Notes: generated from the letters alone by a model not told the origin. A stretch of 7,417 nt of DNA from an uncultured Eubacterium sp. (GCA_934512155.1 CAKSWS010000052.1:1-7417), one strand, 5' to 3'. Positions 1-6,905 are shown, counted from the stretch's first letter. Made by a program: numbers and translations.

Positions 1-293
1 GTATGTTTTACACTGAGTTAGACCCATATACAATGGAAAAGGTTTATGTTGCAAAAACGCCTCACGACAAGGCTTTGCAAAGAGCGCTTCTTCAGTATTA
101 TGATTCAAAAAATTATAAACTTTGTGAAGAGGCTTTAAAGCGTGCACACAGAATAGATTTAATCGGTTCCGGTAAAAATTGTTTAATTAACGGTTCACAG
201 GCTCCGTACTCTAATAATAAAAGAAACGGTAACGGTTATGGAAACAAAAAATACAACTCCAAAAACAGGGGAAAAAACTTTAAAAAGCGATAA
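1..293 (+). CDS. YgiQ-family radical SAM protein, C-terminal fragment
   Basis: This is the 3' end of a gene that begins before the window; the reading frame is open to the left edge, so the ATG at position 3 is probably internal. The visible text (FYTELDPYTMEKVYV, then KALQRALLQY, then NYKLCEEALKRA and DLIG) matches the conserved C-terminal region (DUF3362-type) of the YgiQ/UPF0313 family of radical SAM proteins. The catalytic radical SAM core with its CxxxCxxC cluster motif would lie upstream and cannot be seen. The biochemical role of this family is not established. The last 30 or so residues are a basic tail rich in Asn, Gly and Lys, as is common in this family. The end of the gene overlaps the next gene by 56 bases, so the two are probably co-transcribed. 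The family call is firm; the function is unknown. Confidence 0.85.
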   Translation, partial: MFYTELDPYTMEKVYVAKTPHDKALQRALLQYYDSKNYKLCEEALKRAHRIDLIGSGKNCLINGSQAPYSNNKRNGNGYGNKKYNSKNRGKNFKKR

Positions 294-666
294 AAATCAG
301 TCTGTTATAATTGTGGGAATCGCTATGATTGCAATAGGACTAATTTTTGTTTTTATTGCTTTAAATCAACCCAAAGTAAGTTTAAATGTTCCTGAAACAG
401 AATCTTCTGTGCCAAGTATTTCATTTGATTCTACTGCCTCTGAAAATATATTGACAGAAAATGTACCTGCGAATATTGTAATCAATTTAAATACATGCAA
501 TGTAGATGATTTGATTCAATTAAAAGGCGTAGGTGAATCAAAGGCCCAATCAATTATTGCTTACAGAAGTGTGCTTGGTGGATATACAAGTACGGAACAA
601 ATTAAAGAAATTAACGGAATAAGCGATAATTTGTATGAATCAATAAAAGATTATTTAACAGTATGA
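238..666 (+). CDS. ComEA-like membrane-anchored helix-hairpin-helix DNA-binding protein
   Basis: The 142-residue protein has a short polar N-terminus, one hydrophobic membrane segment (about residues 22-42), a Ser/Thr/Pro/Glu-rich linker (about 46-80) and a C-terminal tandem helix-hairpin-helix region (about 82-142). The hairpins are visible as INLNT...LIQLKGVGESKAQSIIAYR and a second copy around INGIS. This is the ComEA C-terminal domain, which binds double-stranded DNA outside the membrane during natural transformation. Unlike Bacillus ComEA (about 205 residues), no SLBB domain fits between anchor and hairpins. The ATG at 238 has only a weak ribosome site and sits inside the upstream gene; the next in-frame ATG falls within the membrane helix, so 238 is preferred. 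The stop overlaps the comF-like start (ATGA), which implies translational coupling and supports a DNA-uptake role. It could instead be a generic HhH envelope protein. Confidence 0.8.
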   Translation: METKNTTPKTGEKTLKSDKNQSVIIVGIAMIAIGLIFVFIALNQPKVSLNVPETESSVPSISFDSTASENILTENVPANIVINLNTCNVDDLIQLKGVGESKAQSIIAYRSVLGGYTSTEQIKEINGISDNLYESIKDYLTV

Positions 667-1418
667 GCAGTGTAATTGAAATTTTAAGGCAAGCAATTTT
701 TCCAAAGCGTTGTTCTGTTTGTGGCGAAGTTGTTGCTTTTGATGAAGAATTTTGTCATTTGTGTGTGGATGATTTGCCGGAAATTAAGCCTCCGCTTTGT
801 TTAAAATGCGGCTGTGAAAAGTCAAATTGTGTGTGTAAAAATCATAAACAGGATATTGAATATAAAGCCGTTATTGCTCCATTTTATTATGAAAATCAAA
901 TTAAAGCAGGCGTTTTAAATTTTAAAATGCACGGTTTTAAAAACTTGTATAAAAGTTACGGTAAGTTTATTGCAGATAAAGTTTCAGAGTATTATTCTTT
1001 AGTTAATTTTGATTGTGTTACATATATTCCTATGATAAAAAACGATGAAATCAGCAGAGAATTTAATCAATCCGAACTTCTTGCAAAAACCGTATCAAAT
1101 TATATTGGCGTTGAATTTTCAAAGTGTTTAATTAAAAAGCGGAAAACAAAGACTCAAAAAAAGCAATCTGCTAAAGAGCGATTTGCAAATATGTATAACG
1201 CTTTTGATTTATATAAGAATGCAAACGTTACAGGCAAAACGATTCTTCTTATTGATGATGTTAAAACTACAGGGGCAACATTATCATCTGCAGCATTAAC
1301 ATTAAAAGCGTATGGAGCAAAGGCAGTTTATTGTGCTGTTTTTGCAATTGTTAAAGATAATAAAAAAAGAAGCACTCAAGTGAGTACTTCTTTAAATGGT
1401 GCACCTGACAGGAATTGA
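663..1418 (+). CDS. comFC: ComF-family phosphoribosyltransferase-like protein
   Basis: This 251-residue ComF/ComFC-type protein has an N-terminal zinc-finger-like section with Cys17, Cys20, Cys31, Cys34, then Cys46, Cys49, Cys56 and Cys58. A type I phosphoribosyltransferase fold follows. The family motif around residues 121-141 (YIPM...REFNQSELLA) and the PRPP-binding loop LLIDDVKTTGATL (195-207, with Asp198 and Asp199) are intact. ComFC is required for efficient natural transformation in several bacteria; its exact reaction is uncertain. It follows the ComEA-like gene with a 4-base overlap. The family would normally end near residue 235 (VFAIVKDNKK). The frame here continues about 16 residues through a terminator hairpin and stops inside the antisense of tRNA-Leu, so the tail is probably non-functional sequence. 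The symbol is by family resemblance. Confidence 0.85.
   Translation: MSSVIEILRQAIFPKRCSVCGEVVAFDEEFCHLCVDDLPEIKPPLCLKCGCEKSNCVCKNHKQDIEYKAVIAPFYYENQIKAGVLNFKMHGFKNLYKSYGKFIADKVSEYYSLVNFDCVTYIPMIKNDEISREFNQSELLAKTVSNYIGVEFSKCLIKKRKTKTQKKQSAKERFANMYNAFDLYKNANVTGKTILLIDDVKTTGATLSSAALTLKAYGAKAVYCAVFAIVKDNKKRSTQVSTSLNGAPDRN
1362..1393 (-). terminator. Terminator of tRNA-Leu (minus strand)
   Basis: Read on the minus strand, AAGAAGTACTC pairs with GAGTGCTTCTT around a 4-base loop, with one U-G wobble, and a run of seven T follows (1362-1368). It starts four bases after the encoded CCA of the tRNA. On the plus strand the wobble becomes a C-A mismatch and only a weak T run follows, so it mainly serves the tRNA. 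The comF frame runs through it. Confidence 0.8.
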
Positions 1419-1481
1419 ACCTGCACATCTCTCGATACCAGATCCTAAATCTGGCGCGTCTGCCTATTCCGCCACAGGTGC
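1397..1481 (-). tRNA. tRNA-Leu (anticodon UAG), CCA encoded
   Basis: Read on the minus strand, the 85-base gene begins GCACCTG, which pairs with CAGGTGC to form a perfect 7-bp acceptor stem, followed by discriminator A and encoded CCA. The D arm contains GGCAGACGCG, typical of leucine tRNAs. The anticodon stem CCAGA/TCTGG encloses the loop TTTAGGA, giving anticodon UAG (plus-strand 1445-1447), which reads CUN leucine codons. A short class II variable arm (ATC/GAT stem) and a T arm (GCAGG, TTCAATT, CCTGT) complete the fold. A terminator follows directly, and a good promoter precedes it. Its 3' 22 bases overlap the end of the convergent comF-like reading frame. Confidence 0.96.
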
Positions 1482-1490
1482 ATTGCATAC

Positions 1491-1519
1491 ATTGTATCAT
1501 TTCAATCAGATAAAATCAA
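1491..1519 (-). promoter_or_regulatory. Sigma-A-type promoter of tRNA-Leu
   Basis: On the minus strand, TTGATT (-35, 1514-1519) and TACAAT (-10, 1491-1496) are separated by exactly 17 bases. The expected transcription start falls about 2-4 bases before the tRNA 5' end. The element lies inside the 56-base gap before the divergent GH30 gene, so the two transcription units share this DNA. Confidence 0.75.
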
Positions 1520-1537
1520 TATTAAAAAGGGGTTATT

Positions 1538-3061
1538 ATGAAAAAAATTTTTGTTGTTGTAGGGAGGATTTTTTGTGTTTTCTTGGTTGTTGCTTTAGTT
1601 ATTGGAGCAACTGCCGGAATATATTATTCAGCTTCTAAAACCTGTGATTTAAAAATTAAAATTAATGAAAATGAAACAAAGCAAAACTTTTACGGATGGG
1701 GTACATCCGACTGTTGGTGGGCTGATGATATTAATGATGAAAAAACAAGAAACGAAATAGCAAATTTGCTTTTTTCAACAGATGGGTTAAATCTTAATGT
1801 TTACCGTTATTGTATTTACGGCGGATATGATCCCGATAATAACAGGGTTGATAATGAATGGCGCCTTGGTGAAAGTTTTCTTGTTTATAATGAAAATACA
1901 GGAGAATACGAATACGATTGGAATCGTGATGCTGCGTCAGTTGCCATGCTTCAAAAGGCAGTGGATTTAGGCGTTGATACGGTTGTTTTATTTGCAAATT
2001 CTCCTCATTATTCTATGTGTATTAACGGTCAGTCTTCAGGGTCTTTCAGTGGAGACGGTGTTTGTAATATTGATGAAAGTAAGTATAGTGATTACGTTAA
2101 TTATTTTCTTGATATAACACAGCATTTTATAGATTTGGGAATTCCGGTTAAATATATTTCACCTATAAATGAACCGCAATGGGCATGGGGCGGTGATTAT
2201 GTTACTCAAGAGGGATGCCATTACGAAAAAGAACAAGCAACAGCATTAATTAAATTGTTTGCACAAGAAATAATCAATAGGGGAATGGATGTAAAACTTT
2301 ATGTTCTCGAAAGCGGTAATATAGGCTCAACAGCCAAGGATTATTATAACATGCTTGCCGGTGATGATGAAATAAAGTCTGTTATGGGCGCATACAGTTA
2401 TCATTCTTATTTTAACGATAATGACCAAATTAAAAAAAGTAAATTCGGCAAATGGGCCTCTAAAAATGTTAATGTTCGTTTTGATATGAGCGAATGGTGT
2501 GAGTTGCCTGCCGCACATGATGCCAAAGATTTGGAAACTGCGTTAATTATAGCCCGTGTAATTTCTCAAGATGTTGGTTCAACGGGCGTAAACAGTTGGT
2601 CTAACTGGGTTGCCGAAAATCAAATAGGGTATAATGAAGAAGACGGAAAAGATTATTCCGATGGATTACTTGTTACAAACCCAAATGACGAAACAGATTA
2701 TTACATATCTAAAAGATATTACGGTTATCAGCAGTATTCAAAATTTGTTCCTAACGGGGCAACATTATTAAAGTGCGGCGACGGCGTTTTCACAACAGCC
2801 ACTTATAAAGATGACGAGGGTACTCATTTTCGTGAATTGGTTAATGAAACGGCATTTAAAACCCCGGACGGAAAAATTGTCCTTGTTGTTGTAAACGAAG
2901 GAAAATCAAGAACGGTATCTATAAAATTAAAAGACTATGATAATGTTGAAATTTATACTACCGACAAAACAAAGAATTGTGAAAATACTTATTTGGGTAC
3001 TACACAAAAAAATTATGAAATTAGTGAAAATTCTATTAATACGTTTGTTTTTTCAAAGTAA
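1538..3061 (+). CDS. Glycoside hydrolase family 30-like enzyme, membrane-anchored or secreted
   Basis: This 507-residue protein has a hydrophobic N-terminal segment (about residues 4-30) that could be a signal peptide or a membrane anchor, which places the enzyme outside the cytoplasm. A clan GH-A barrel follows, opening with FYGWGTSDCWWAD (51-63). The GH30-type NSPHYSM motif lies at 154-160, the probable acid/base is Glu212 in the INEPQW motif, and the probable nucleophile is Glu319 in MSEW. The last 100 or so residues look like the beta-sandwich domain that flanks GH30 barrels. The WGTS..WW start and NEP motif resemble the endo-beta-1,6-galactanase-like branch, but other GH30 specificities (xylan, beta-glucan, fucoside) cannot be excluded. 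The ATG has a strong site (AAAGGGG, 5 bases upstream). No sugar transporter or partner glycosidase is next to it. Confidence 0.85.
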   Translation: MKKIFVVVGRIFCVFLVVALVIGATAGIYYSASKTCDLKIKINENETKQNFYGWGTSDCWWADDINDEKTRNEIANLLFSTDGLNLNVYRYCIYGGYDPDNNRVDNEWRLGESFLVYNENTGEYEYDWNRDAASVAMLQKAVDLGVDTVVLFANSPHYSMCINGQSSGSFSGDGVCNIDESKYSDYVNYFLDITQHFIDLGIPVKYISPINEPQWAWGGDYVTQEGCHYEKEQATALIKLFAQEIINRGMDVKLYVLESGNIGSTAKDYYNMLAGDDEIKSVMGAYSYHSYFNDNDQIKKSKFGKWASKNVNVRFDMSEWCELPAAHDAKDLETALIIARVISQDVGSTGVNSWSNWVAENQIGYNEEDGKDYSDGLLVTNPNDETDYYISKRYYGYQQYSKFVPNGATLLKCGDGVFTTATYKDDEGTHFRELVNETAFKTPDGKIVLVVVNEGKSRTVSIKLKDYDNVEIYTTDKTKNCENTYLGTTQKNYEISENSINTFVFSK

Positions 3062-3108
3062 TAAAAACGCCTTTCACAGTTAATTGTGAAAGGCGCTAAT
3101 TTTTATTT
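3061..3108. terminator. Bidirectional terminator between the convergent GH30 and E2-like genes
   Basis: CGCCTTTCACA (3068-3078) pairs perfectly with TGTGAAAGGCG (3085-3095) around a 6-base loop. A T-rich run follows on the plus strand (3099-3108) and a T run follows on the minus strand (3063-3067). It can end both the GH30 transcript and the E2-like transcript. It touches both stop codons, so it is shared and very compact. Confidence 0.9.
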
Positions 3109-4026
3109 CCAGCTTAATACTATTTCAGGATTTGCAAAAATTTCATCAAGCTTTTTAAAGAACGGTAAGCAATCGCCGTAGTCAAGTGACCTATGGTCAA
3201 TAGCGATTGAAATAGGAAGAACTTGCCTGATTTCAATTTTATCATTTCCGTTTTCATCGGTAACAACCATTGGCTTTTTTTGAATCGCATTAACTGCAAA
3301 TGCAGTAGTTTGTGGCGGAATGATTTCAAGCAGCATACAAAGTCCCTTTTGTTCTCTGTAAATTGAACCTAAGTTTGAAATGGTCGTTGTACCTTGTTCA
3401 ATATCATATCTTGTTAATCTTTCGGTTGTAGGAATTGCGTAATATTCTTTTTTCTTTTTACCTGAAAGTGTGTGTACCTTGTGAACACCCGGTGTTTTTG
3501 AACCGATTAATCTGTTAATGGTTTGGAGAATATGACCGTTTTTAAGACCGGTTAATGTGTTTGCCATTGAAACTTCAAACATAACTTCGTTCATGTCAGA
3601 ATTATTAGCACGTCTTATTTTATCGTTAATGTGCTCTGTCATTTCAGTTAATGTTTTTGTTCCCATATTATGAATGTTTATTGTCATCATTTCGCCGGTG
3701 TTTAAAATTGTGGGCATTGAAACGTCAACATCATCATGGTATGAAAGTGTGCCTCGAACAAGTCTTTTATTAAAATGAAGTGTGCAGTTCATTTTAGGTG
3801 CCGCCATAAGACCCTCGCAAATAACTTTAATCATAACGGTGTTAATAGTAATCTTTTTTGATTTATCAGTAACACCCTCATTTAACTTTTTGCAGTAAGG
3901 CAAAAAGTCTGTAACATCTGCTTCATAGCTCATCATTGCGTGTGGAATATCTTCCCAACTTTCTGAAGTCATATTAGACACAATTTTTCTTGCTATGCCA
4001 AAATGTTCTTGCTTAATAATTGCCAT
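3103..4026 (-). CDS. Stand-alone 2-oxoacid dehydrogenase E2-like acyltransferase (no lipoyl domain)
   Basis: The 307-residue protein is essentially only the catalytic acyltransferase domain of a 2-oxoacid dehydrogenase E2 (fold shared with chloramphenicol acetyltransferase). Visible family landmarks are INTVMIKVICEGL (61-73), the TTISNLGS strand (214-221) and the C-terminal active-site motif IDHRSLDYGD with His278 and Asp282. The lipoyl domain and peripheral-subunit-binding domain of normal E2 proteins are absent. The usual DHRxxDG motif reads DHRSLDY-G here. It is therefore unlikely to be a PDH-complex subunit; it could transfer acyl groups from CoA to an unknown acceptor. No E1, E3 or lipoate gene is near. 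The ribosome site AAGGAG (4039-4044) is 12 bases from the ATG, rather far. It has its own promoter and lies downstream of a CoA-transferase on the same strand. The true substrate is unknown. Confidence 0.8.
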   Translation of the reverse strand: MAIIKQEHFGIARKIVSNMTSESWEDIPHAMMSYEADVTDFLPYCKKLNEGVTDKSKKITINTVMIKVICEGLMAAPKMNCTLHFNKRLVRGTLSYHDDVDVSMPTILNTGEMMTINIHNMGTKTLTEMTEHINDKIRRANNSDMNEVMFEVSMANTLTGLKNGHILQTINRLIGSKTPGVHKVHTLSGKKKKEYYAIPTTERLTRYDIEQGTTTISNLGSIYREQKGLCMLLEIIPPQTTAFAVNAIQKKPMVVTDENGNDKIEIRQVLPISIAIDHRSLDYGDCLPFFKKLDEIFANPEIVLSWK

Positions 4027-4064
4027 TAGTTTTTTGAGCTCCTTAAGTTATATATAGTGCGTAA

Positions 4065-4093
4065 ATTATATCATAATAAAAAAAACCGCACAA
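4065..4093 (-). promoter_or_regulatory. Probable promoter of the E2-like gene, -35 inside the upstream terminator
   Basis: On the minus strand a perfect TATAAT (4065-4070) lies 17 bases from TTGTGC (4088-4093), a poor but plausible -35. The expected start is near 4058, giving a leader of about 30 bases. The -35 box is formed by the 3' arm of the preceding terminator stem. Confidence 0.6.
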
Positions 4094-4113
4094 TAGTTTT
4101 TGCTAAAGTGCGA
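4078..4113 (-). terminator. Terminator of the CoA-transferase gene
   Basis: On the minus strand CGCAC (4108-4112) pairs with GTGCG (4087-4091). An inner TAG/CTA pairing continues beyond a small A-A internal loop, and eight T follow (4078-4085). It starts about 12 bases after the CoA-transferase stop codon and should separate that transcript from the E2-like gene. Confidence 0.8.
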
Positions 4114-4124
4114 ATTTTTTTTGA

Positions 4125-5423
4125 TTAAAATTTGTCATTAAAACGTGATTCGTAAACTTTTATAAGTTCATCTCTGAATTTCGGATGGGCAATATTAATT
4201 AAAGCTCTGGCTCGTTCTTTCAGTGTTCTGCCTTTAAGCATTGCAATTCCGTATTCTGTAACAATGCAATTAACATCATTTCTTGTTGTTGTTACTGCTG
4301 AATTTTCGGTAATTGTGGGAACGATTTTTGAAATTGCGTCGTTTTTTGTGGTGGATGTCATGGCAATAATTGACCTGCCGTTTTTACTCATTGTTGCCCC
4401 ACGAACAAAGTCAACCTGTCCGCCAACACCTGAAAATTGTTTTAATCCGATTGTATCCGCAACTACCTGACCCATTAAATCAACCTGAATGCATGAATTA
4501 ATAGAAACAAAATTGTCATTCATTGCAATGTTAGGAGGGTAGTTAACATATTCGATAGGGTACATTTCAACATCTTTATTATTATTAATATAATCAAATA
4601 GTTTTGTAGTTCCGAAAGCAAACCCTAAAATAGTTTTGCCGATATGTGTTTGTTTTTTGCTGTTGTTGATAACGCCGGATTTCAATAAATCAACAACTCC
4701 GTCACCAACCATTTCCGAATGAAGACCTAAATCTTTTTTGTCTTTAAGCTCTTCGCAAATTGCATTTGGAATACCGCCTATACCAAGCTGCAAACAATCG
4801 CCGTCATTGATTAAAGAAGCACAATTTTTACCTATTTGAATTTCTTCTTTGCTTAAAGGAGCAGACGGAACATCAGGTAGCGGTTCGTCAATTTCAACGA
4901 AATAGTCAAACTCGCTTATGTGTTTAACGGCTTTTCCCATGGTTCTCGGTACATATTTGTTAACTTGAGCTATTTTTAATTTTGTGTAAGACAGTGTGCT
5001 TTCAATGTAATCAACGTTTGTACCTAAAGAAACATAACCGTTTTCGTCAGGAGGACACACTGAAACCAATGAAACTTCAGGCTTAATTACATCTTTTAAA
5101 ACAGTCGGAATTTCATAAAAATTACATGTTGTAAAGTCTGCAATTCCTTCTGAAATTGCTTTTCTGTTTGAACCGGAAGCAAAAAAAGAATTATATTTAA
5201 AATGACCTTTATATTTTTCTTCAACCCATGGAGTTTCCCTAAGTAAAAGCATGTTATAAATCGTTATATTGTGAAATTGTTCAAAATTTTCGGTCATTGC
5301 ACGTTCAACGCCTATCGGTTCGCAACATCCAAATGAAGTAACAACTTTATAACCGTCTTTAATATGGCTCACTGCCTCTTTTGCGCTTACTTTTTTTTGC
5401 TCATATTCATTTTGCCAATTCAT
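4125..5423 (-). CDS. Acetyl-CoA hydrolase/transferase-family CoA-transferase (butyryl- or 4-hydroxybutyryl-CoA type)
   Basis: This complete 432-residue protein belongs to the family that includes butyryl-CoA:acetate CoA-transferase, 4-hydroxybutyrate CoA-transferase and Cat1/Cat2 enzymes. These move CoA between short acyl-CoAs and free acids, typically acetate, in the cytoplasm during fermentation. Visible landmarks are the N-terminal Rossmann-like half, LGIGGIPNAI (213-222), the probable catalytic Glu237 in LHSEMVGDGVVDL, and SGVGGQVDFVRGA (331-343) near the CoA site. Length and start match the 4HB/butyryl group, but the sequence alone does not decide the acid. The ATG has AAAGGA 8 bases upstream. 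A strong terminator follows the stop, so it is probably monocistronic. No crotonase, Bcd/Etf or 4-hydroxybutyrate genes are in view, so a role in butyrate formation is an inference. Confidence 0.88.
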   Translation of the reverse strand: MNWQNEYEQKKVSAKEAVSHIKDGYKVVTSFGCCEPIGVERAMTENFEQFHNITIYNMLLLRETPWVEEKYKGHFKYNSFFASGSNRKAISEGIADFTTCNFYEIPTVLKDVIKPEVSLVSVCPPDENGYVSLGTNVDYIESTLSYTKLKIAQVNKYVPRTMGKAVKHISEFDYFVEIDEPLPDVPSAPLSKEEIQIGKNCASLINDGDCLQLGIGGIPNAICEELKDKKDLGLHSEMVGDGVVDLLKSGVINNSKKQTHIGKTILGFAFGTTKLFDYINNNKDVEMYPIEYVNYPPNIAMNDNFVSINSCIQVDLMGQVVADTIGLKQFSGVGGQVDFVRGATMSKNGRSIIAMTSTTKNDAISKIVPTITENSAVTTTRNDVNCIVTEYGIAMLKGRTLKERARALINIAHPKFRDELIKVYESRFNDKF

Positions 5424-5452
5424 AATATCATTCCTTTGAAAAATATAATTAC

Positions 5453-5481
5453 ATATTACATTATTTCATTAAATAATTCAA
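5453..5481 (-). promoter_or_regulatory. Possible promoter of the CoA-transferase gene
   Basis: On the minus strand TTGAAT (5476-5481) and TAATAT (5453-5458) are 17 bases apart, each matching four of six consensus bases. The 84-base gap between the maturase and this gene is very AT-rich, so chance matches are likely; it shows no clear terminator for the maturase gene. Confidence 0.45.
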
Positions 5482-5507
5482 ATTATTTTGATTGTTTTCA
5501 TAAATAT

Positions 5508-6899
5508 TTAATAAGTTACTTTTAGTCCTTCTTCAGCTTCAGCAACCTTTAGCATAATTGCACATTCAATCCTTTTTCTGTGTAGTTCGCATCCGAATTC
5601 ATAAATTCCATTTACGCTGCCCGTGGCATGATAAGCGTTTGCCGCACAGCCGCCGCTGCAGTATAATTTTGCAAAGCAATCTTTGCATTCTTTGTGGGAA
5701 TATACATTGCATTCATTAAATTGATTTAATATATTGCTGTTTGTAACGCCGTCCCAAATATTACCTAAAATGAATTTTTCATCACCTACAAATTGGTGGC
5801 ACGGGTATAAATCGCCGTCCGGTGTAACTGCCATGTATTCAGTGCCGACTCCGCAACCCGAAACTCTTTTAACAATACAAGGACCTGCATCTAAATCTAT
5901 CATATAGTGGTAAAACGTAAACCCGTTTCCTTTTCTGTATCTTTTTAACATTTCATTGGCAAGAATTTCATATTCATCTTTCAGTTTTGGAAGGTCGGAT
6001 TCTTTTAATGCATATGGCTCGCTTGGGTCGCAAACAACAGGTTCAATGGATAATTCTTTAAATCCCAAATCTGCCATGTGAAGTATGTCTTTTGAAAAAT
6101 CGGTATTGTAGTGGGTATAAGTTCCTCGCATATAGTAGTCGGCTTGATTTCTTGAATCAGCAAATTTTTTAAATTTGTCAACTATTAAATCGTATGAGCC
6201 TTTGCCGTTACAGCTTGTTCTCAATCTGTCGTGTGTCTCTTTTCTGCCGTCAAGAGAAAGAACTACATTTCCCATTTCTTTATTACAAAAATTTATAACA
6301 TCATCATTAATAAGTAAACCATTGGTAGTTAATGTAAAACGAAAGTTTTTGTTAAATTCTTTTTCTTTGCTTCTTCCGTATTCAACAAGCTTTTTGCAAA
6401 CGTCCCAATTTAAAAGTGGCTCTCCACCAAAAAAATCTACTTCAAGATTTTTTCTTGTGCCGCTGTTTTTAATTAAAAAATCAAGTGCTTTTTTACCGGT
6501 TTCAAAGCTCATTAATCCCTTTGGACCGTCATATTCACCTTTACCTGCAAAGCAGTATTTGCAAGCAAGGTTGCAGTCATGAGCCACATGCAAACAAATT
6601 GCCTTAATAACACCTTGTCTTTTTTTAAATACTTTTGCTGTTTGTTCAAAAGTATCTTCTGCAAACAGTCTGCCGTCTCTTTTTAGCGCTTCAATATCTT
6701 CAAAGCAAAGTTCAATATCTTCAGGTGTAACATCTTCTTCGTCTTTGTATTTTTCAAGTATGTATTTTTTTATTTCTTCTTTATTTTCGTTTTCGTATCT
6801 GGTAATAATGTCATATGCTACTTCGTCAACTGAGTGTACGCATCCGCTGTTTTGGTCAATAATAATATTGTAGCCATTCATTTTATATGCATGAATCAT
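5508..6899 (-). CDS. scfB: SCIFF peptide maturase, radical SAM/SPASM enzyme
   Basis: This 463-residue radical SAM/SPASM protein of the SCIFF maturase family forms thioether cross-links in the small peptide encoded just upstream. It opens with MIHAYKMNGYNIIIDQNSG, the usual family start, and residues 1-80 resemble a peptide-recognition (PqqD-like) domain. The SAM cluster motif is Cys109-x3-Cys113-x2-Cys116, followed by FFGGEP (156-161). The SPASM ligands are Cys349, Cys367, then Cys405-x2-Cys408-x5-Cys414-x3-Cys418 and Cys437, which can hold two auxiliary [4Fe-4S] clusters. All expected ligands are present, so it looks active. A longer frame would start at 6932, but that ATG lies in a terminator hairpin and lacks a ribosome site; GGAG 6 bases before 6899 decides the start. 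Family members CteB and ScfB make Cys-to-Thr thioethers. Confidence 0.95.
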   Translation of the reverse strand: MIHAYKMNGYNIIIDQNSGCVHSVDEVAYDIITRYENENKEEIKKYILEKYKDEEDVTPEDIELCFEDIEALKRDGRLFAEDTFEQTAKVFKKRQGVIKAICLHVAHDCNLACKYCFAGKGEYDGPKGLMSFETGKKALDFLIKNSGTRKNLEVDFFGGEPLLNWDVCKKLVEYGRSKEKEFNKNFRFTLTTNGLLINDDVINFCNKEMGNVVLSLDGRKETHDRLRTSCNGKGSYDLIVDKFKKFADSRNQADYYMRGTYTHYNTDFSKDILHMADLGFKELSIEPVVCDPSEPYALKESDLPKLKDEYEILANEMLKRYRKGNGFTFYHYMIDLDAGPCIVKRVSGCGVGTEYMAVTPDGDLYPCHQFVGDEKFILGNIWDGVTNSNILNQFNECNVYSHKECKDCFAKLYCSGGCAANAYHATGSVNGIYEFGCELHRKRIECAIMLKVAEAEEGLKVTY

Positions 6900-6905
6900 A
6901 AATAT

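Noticed and set aside
1483..1525. Plus-strand promoter for the GH30 gene in the gap beside the tRNA
   Set aside because: TTGCAT and TAAAAT are 22 bases apart and other pairs fit poorly; the DNA is AT-rich and already holds the tRNA promoter, so no plus-strand promoter is claimed.
1396..1638. 80-codon plus-strand frame across the tRNA and the GH30 start
   Set aside because: It is the antisense of tRNA-Leu followed by an out-of-frame reading of the GH30 gene; it resembles no protein.
4264..4470. 68-codon plus-strand frame within the CoA-transferase gene
   Set aside because: It is antisense to a conserved part of the CoA-transferase and has no independent support.
5424..5507. Possible small gene or RNA in the gap between CoA-transferase and maturase
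   Set aside because: The gap is AT-rich with many stops, with no stable hairpin or ribosome site for another frame; only a weak promoter is plausible.
6175..6582. 135-codon plus-strand frame opposite the maturase
   Set aside because: It is a shadow of the conserved maturase gene on the other strand, rich in Ser, Leu and Phe as expected from antisense reading of an AT-rich gene.
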